DNA from: Paraburkholderia sediminicola
GTDB taxonomy: Bacteria > Pseudomonadota > Gammaproteobacteria > Burkholderiales > Burkholderiaceae
Length of the DNA: 64,000 nt
Reading direction: 5' to 3'
Assembly: GCF_902859805.1 (NCBI RefSeq)
Contig: NZ_CADIKC010000001.1
Span: forward strand, 310,001-374,000
Of the stretch, positions 62,680-64,000 are shown piece by piece. The translations under genes were made by a program, and so were the position numbers. The first letter of the stretch is position 1. Each line of letters starts with the position of its first letter. The notes below the pieces were generated by a model. It did not search any database, had not been told where the DNA came from, and was given only the letters and a program-made list of their open reading frames with translations.

Positions 62680-63663
62680 TTATCCGCGGATCTGAATACC
62701 CTCGTCGGCGATATAGCCGCGAATCACATCGGCGAAGCTGTGGTCGCCGGTCAAGCCGAGCCGTTCGGCACGCGAGCAATCCCACTGCCCCGGCCAGCTG
62801 CCGACGATCTTCTCCACCCGCGCATCCGGCTGCCATACGATCCGCTTCGCGGCCTCCTCCCCCGCCACTTCGCGCAGCGCCGCCACCATTTCGTCGACGC
62901 TCACCGAAATCCCCGGCAGATTCAGCACGCGCTGGTTGCCGAGCGCCGCTGAATCGATTTCGAGTCCGGCGATCAGGCTTTCTATGGCCTTGCGCGGCGA
63001 CAGCAGCCACAAACGCGTCGCGCCCGCTACCGGGCACACCGCCGCCTCGCCGTTTAGCGGCTCACGAATAATGCCGCTCGCGAACGACGAGGCCGCCGCA
63101 TTCGGCTTGCCCGGGCGCACACTAATTGTGGGCAGGCGCAACACCCGCCCATCGACGAAACCCCGCCGCGTGTAGTCGTTGAGCAACAACTCCGCGATCG
63201 CCTTCTGCGCGCCGTACGACGATTGCGGGTTCAGCGCGGTGTCGTCCTGCACGACTTCCGGCAAATCGCCGCCATACACAGCCACAGAACTCGTGAACAC
63301 CACACGCGGCGCATGTCCACGCTGCCGGCACGTTTCCAGCAGAAGGCGCGACGCGTCCAGATTGATGCGCATGCCGAGATCGAAATCCGCCTCGGCCTGC
63401 CCGCTCACGATCGCGGCAAGATGGAAGATGGCCGACGTCCTGTCGTCGATCATGCGCTCGAGCACGCTGCGCTCGGCGATATCGCCCACTTCCGTGCGTA
63501 CACGCGAGTCGCCGAAATCGCTTCCGTGCACCACGTCGAGCAGCACCAGTTCGGTAATCGCTTGCGATTTGCCGTGCTCATCCTTCAATGAACCGCGCGC
63601 CAACAATTCGCGCGCGAGACGCTGGCCGAGAAAACCCGCACCGCCGGTAATCAGTACTTTCAT
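62680..63663 (-). CDS. denD: D-erythronate dehydrogenase
   Basis: 327 residues of the extended short-chain dehydrogenase family: NAD motif VLITGGAGFLGQRLAREL, acidic LLDVVHG for the adenine ribose, FTSSVAVYGG, and the catalytic Tyr-x3-Lys in PQSSYGAQKAIAEL. RLPTISVRPGKPNAAASSFASGIIREPLNG is typical of DenD, which oxidises D-erythronate to the 2-keto acid for the OtnK/OtnC/OtnI pathway. The otnI-like gene starts the neighbouring frame 41 nt upstream. Confidence 0.85.
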   Translation of the reverse strand: MKVLITGGAGFLGQRLARELLARGSLKDEHGKSQAITELVLLDVVHGSDFGDSRVRTEVGDIAERSVLERMIDDRTSAIFHLAAIVSGQAEADFDLGMRINLDASRLLLETCRQRGHAPRVVFTSSVAVYGGDLPEVVQDDTALNPQSSYGAQKAIAELLLNDYTRRGFVDGRVLRLPTISVRPGKPNAAASSFASGIIREPLNGEAAVCPVAGATRLWLLSPRKAIESLIAGLEIDSAALGNQRVLNLPGISVSVDEMVAALREVAGEEAAKRIVWQPDARVEKIVGSWPGQWDCSRAERLGLTGDHSFADVIRGYIADEGIQIRG

Positions 63664-63704
63664 GATGTGCTTTGTCCTTGCCTGATCGGCTGCTCCGTTG
63701 CTTG

Positions 63705-64000
63705 CTAGCGCGCGGCATTCAGATACGGCTTAAGCCAATCGAGCCCAGCCGATGTGCCGGCCCGCGGCCGGTATTCGCAACCGATGTAGCCGTCATAGCC
63801 CAGCGTATCGATCAGATCGAACAGGTAGGGATAATTCAGTTCGCCGATATTGGGTTCATGGCGTTCAGGCACGCCGGCAACCTGAATGTGACCAATACCC
63901 GCCATATCGCGTTTAAGCTTGACCGCAAGGTCGCCCTCGACGATCTGGCAGTGATAACAGTCGAATTGCACCTTGAGATTCGGTGCGCCCACCTCCGCGC
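63705..64000 (-). CDS. otnI: 2-oxo-tetronate/hydroxypyruvate isomerase (3' part)
   Basis: The reverse strand reads in from the right edge: [22 protein letters not shown], then [25 protein letters not shown] and [27 protein letters not shown]. This is the C-terminal third of the Hyi/OtnI xylose-isomerase-like TIM barrel with metal ligands in FDCYH, HIQ and CEYRP. With denD it belongs to an erythronate/threonate catabolic operon that continues outside the window. Confidence 0.87.
   Translation of the reverse strand, partial: AEVGAPNLKVQFDCYHCQIVEGDLAVKLKRDMAGIGHIQVAGVPERHEPNIGELNYPYLFDLIDTLGYDGYIGCEYRPRAGTSAGLDWLKPYLNAAR

Noticed and set aside
1..64000. tRNA, rRNA, CRISPR array, insertion-sequence transposase, phage or integrase genes
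   Set aside because: Looked for by eye on both strands and not found; the only repeats seen are the hairpin element copies and short operator motifs.

Overview
The window looks like chromosomal DNA of a Burkholderiaceae bacterium, most likely Paraburkholderia. The evidence is dense, GC-rich coding with short gaps, several beta-proteobacterial porins, a DUF4148 gene, a large NAD-glutamate dehydrogenase, carnitine, GABA and aromatic catabolism genes, and a hairpin-rich intergenic repeat of a kind I associate with this genus. The genus call is inference, since no rRNA or tRNA gene is present.

Layout. 1-2.9 kb: 5' end of NAD-glutamate dehydrogenase, then a coupled M14 carboxypeptidase/hydrolase pair. 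3.2-5.9 kb: phnCDE phosphonate-type ABC importer. 6-8.6 kb: lipoprotein, GcvA-like LysR regulator, EamA transporter. 8.7-9.7 kb: toxin-antitoxin pair whose PIN toxin lacks a normal start codon. 9.8-15 kb: GABA degradation (MocR regulator, gabT, gabD), with about 840 bp of inverted repeat between gabT and gabD. 15-18 kb: two divergent methyltransferase genes. 18-21 kb: secreted propeller-like protein below two PmrA-type boxes, then a porin. 21-27 kb: benzoylformate decarboxylase, aromatic aldehyde dehydrogenase, MFS transporter and a divergent LysR regulator. 27.6-33.5 kb: complete carnitine-to-glycine-betaine module (CdhR-like regulator, CaiX, BKACE, carnitine dehydrogenase, thioesterase, HocS-like hydrolase). 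33.5-41 kb: secreted esterase, two LysR/target pairs (quinone reductase, aldo/keto reductase), acyltransferase, second porin. 41.4-44.8 kb: hexuronate module (FCD GntR regulator, UxuA, MFS) with three matching operators. 45-55 kb: orphan histidine kinase, lipoprotein S10 carboxypeptidase, EF-hand protein, WXXGXW repeat protein, metallophosphatase, PlpD-like type Vd patatin. 54.8-59.1 kb: split two-component system with an embedded lipase and a divergent DUF535 (VirK/YbjX) gene. 59.4-64 kb: DUF2917 protein, periplasmic protein, beta-ketoadipyl-CoA thiolase, and the start of an erythronate/threonate cluster (denD, otnI).

Strongest new observations. (1) The lipase and DUF535 genes carry nearly the same promoter: a 35-bp CGACA-rich element, then an identically spaced TAGCATCGC, at the same distance from each start codon. 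They flank an OmpR-type regulator and probably form its local regulon. (2) The PIN toxin's first catalytic Asp is reachable only from an ATT start 3 nt after the antitoxin stop. (3) A dispersed repeat, three copies here, keeps its hairpin through compensatory changes. (4) Two PmrA/BasR-like boxes lie upstream of the secreted propeller-like gene. No CRISPR array, IS transposase, tRNA or rRNA gene was seen.
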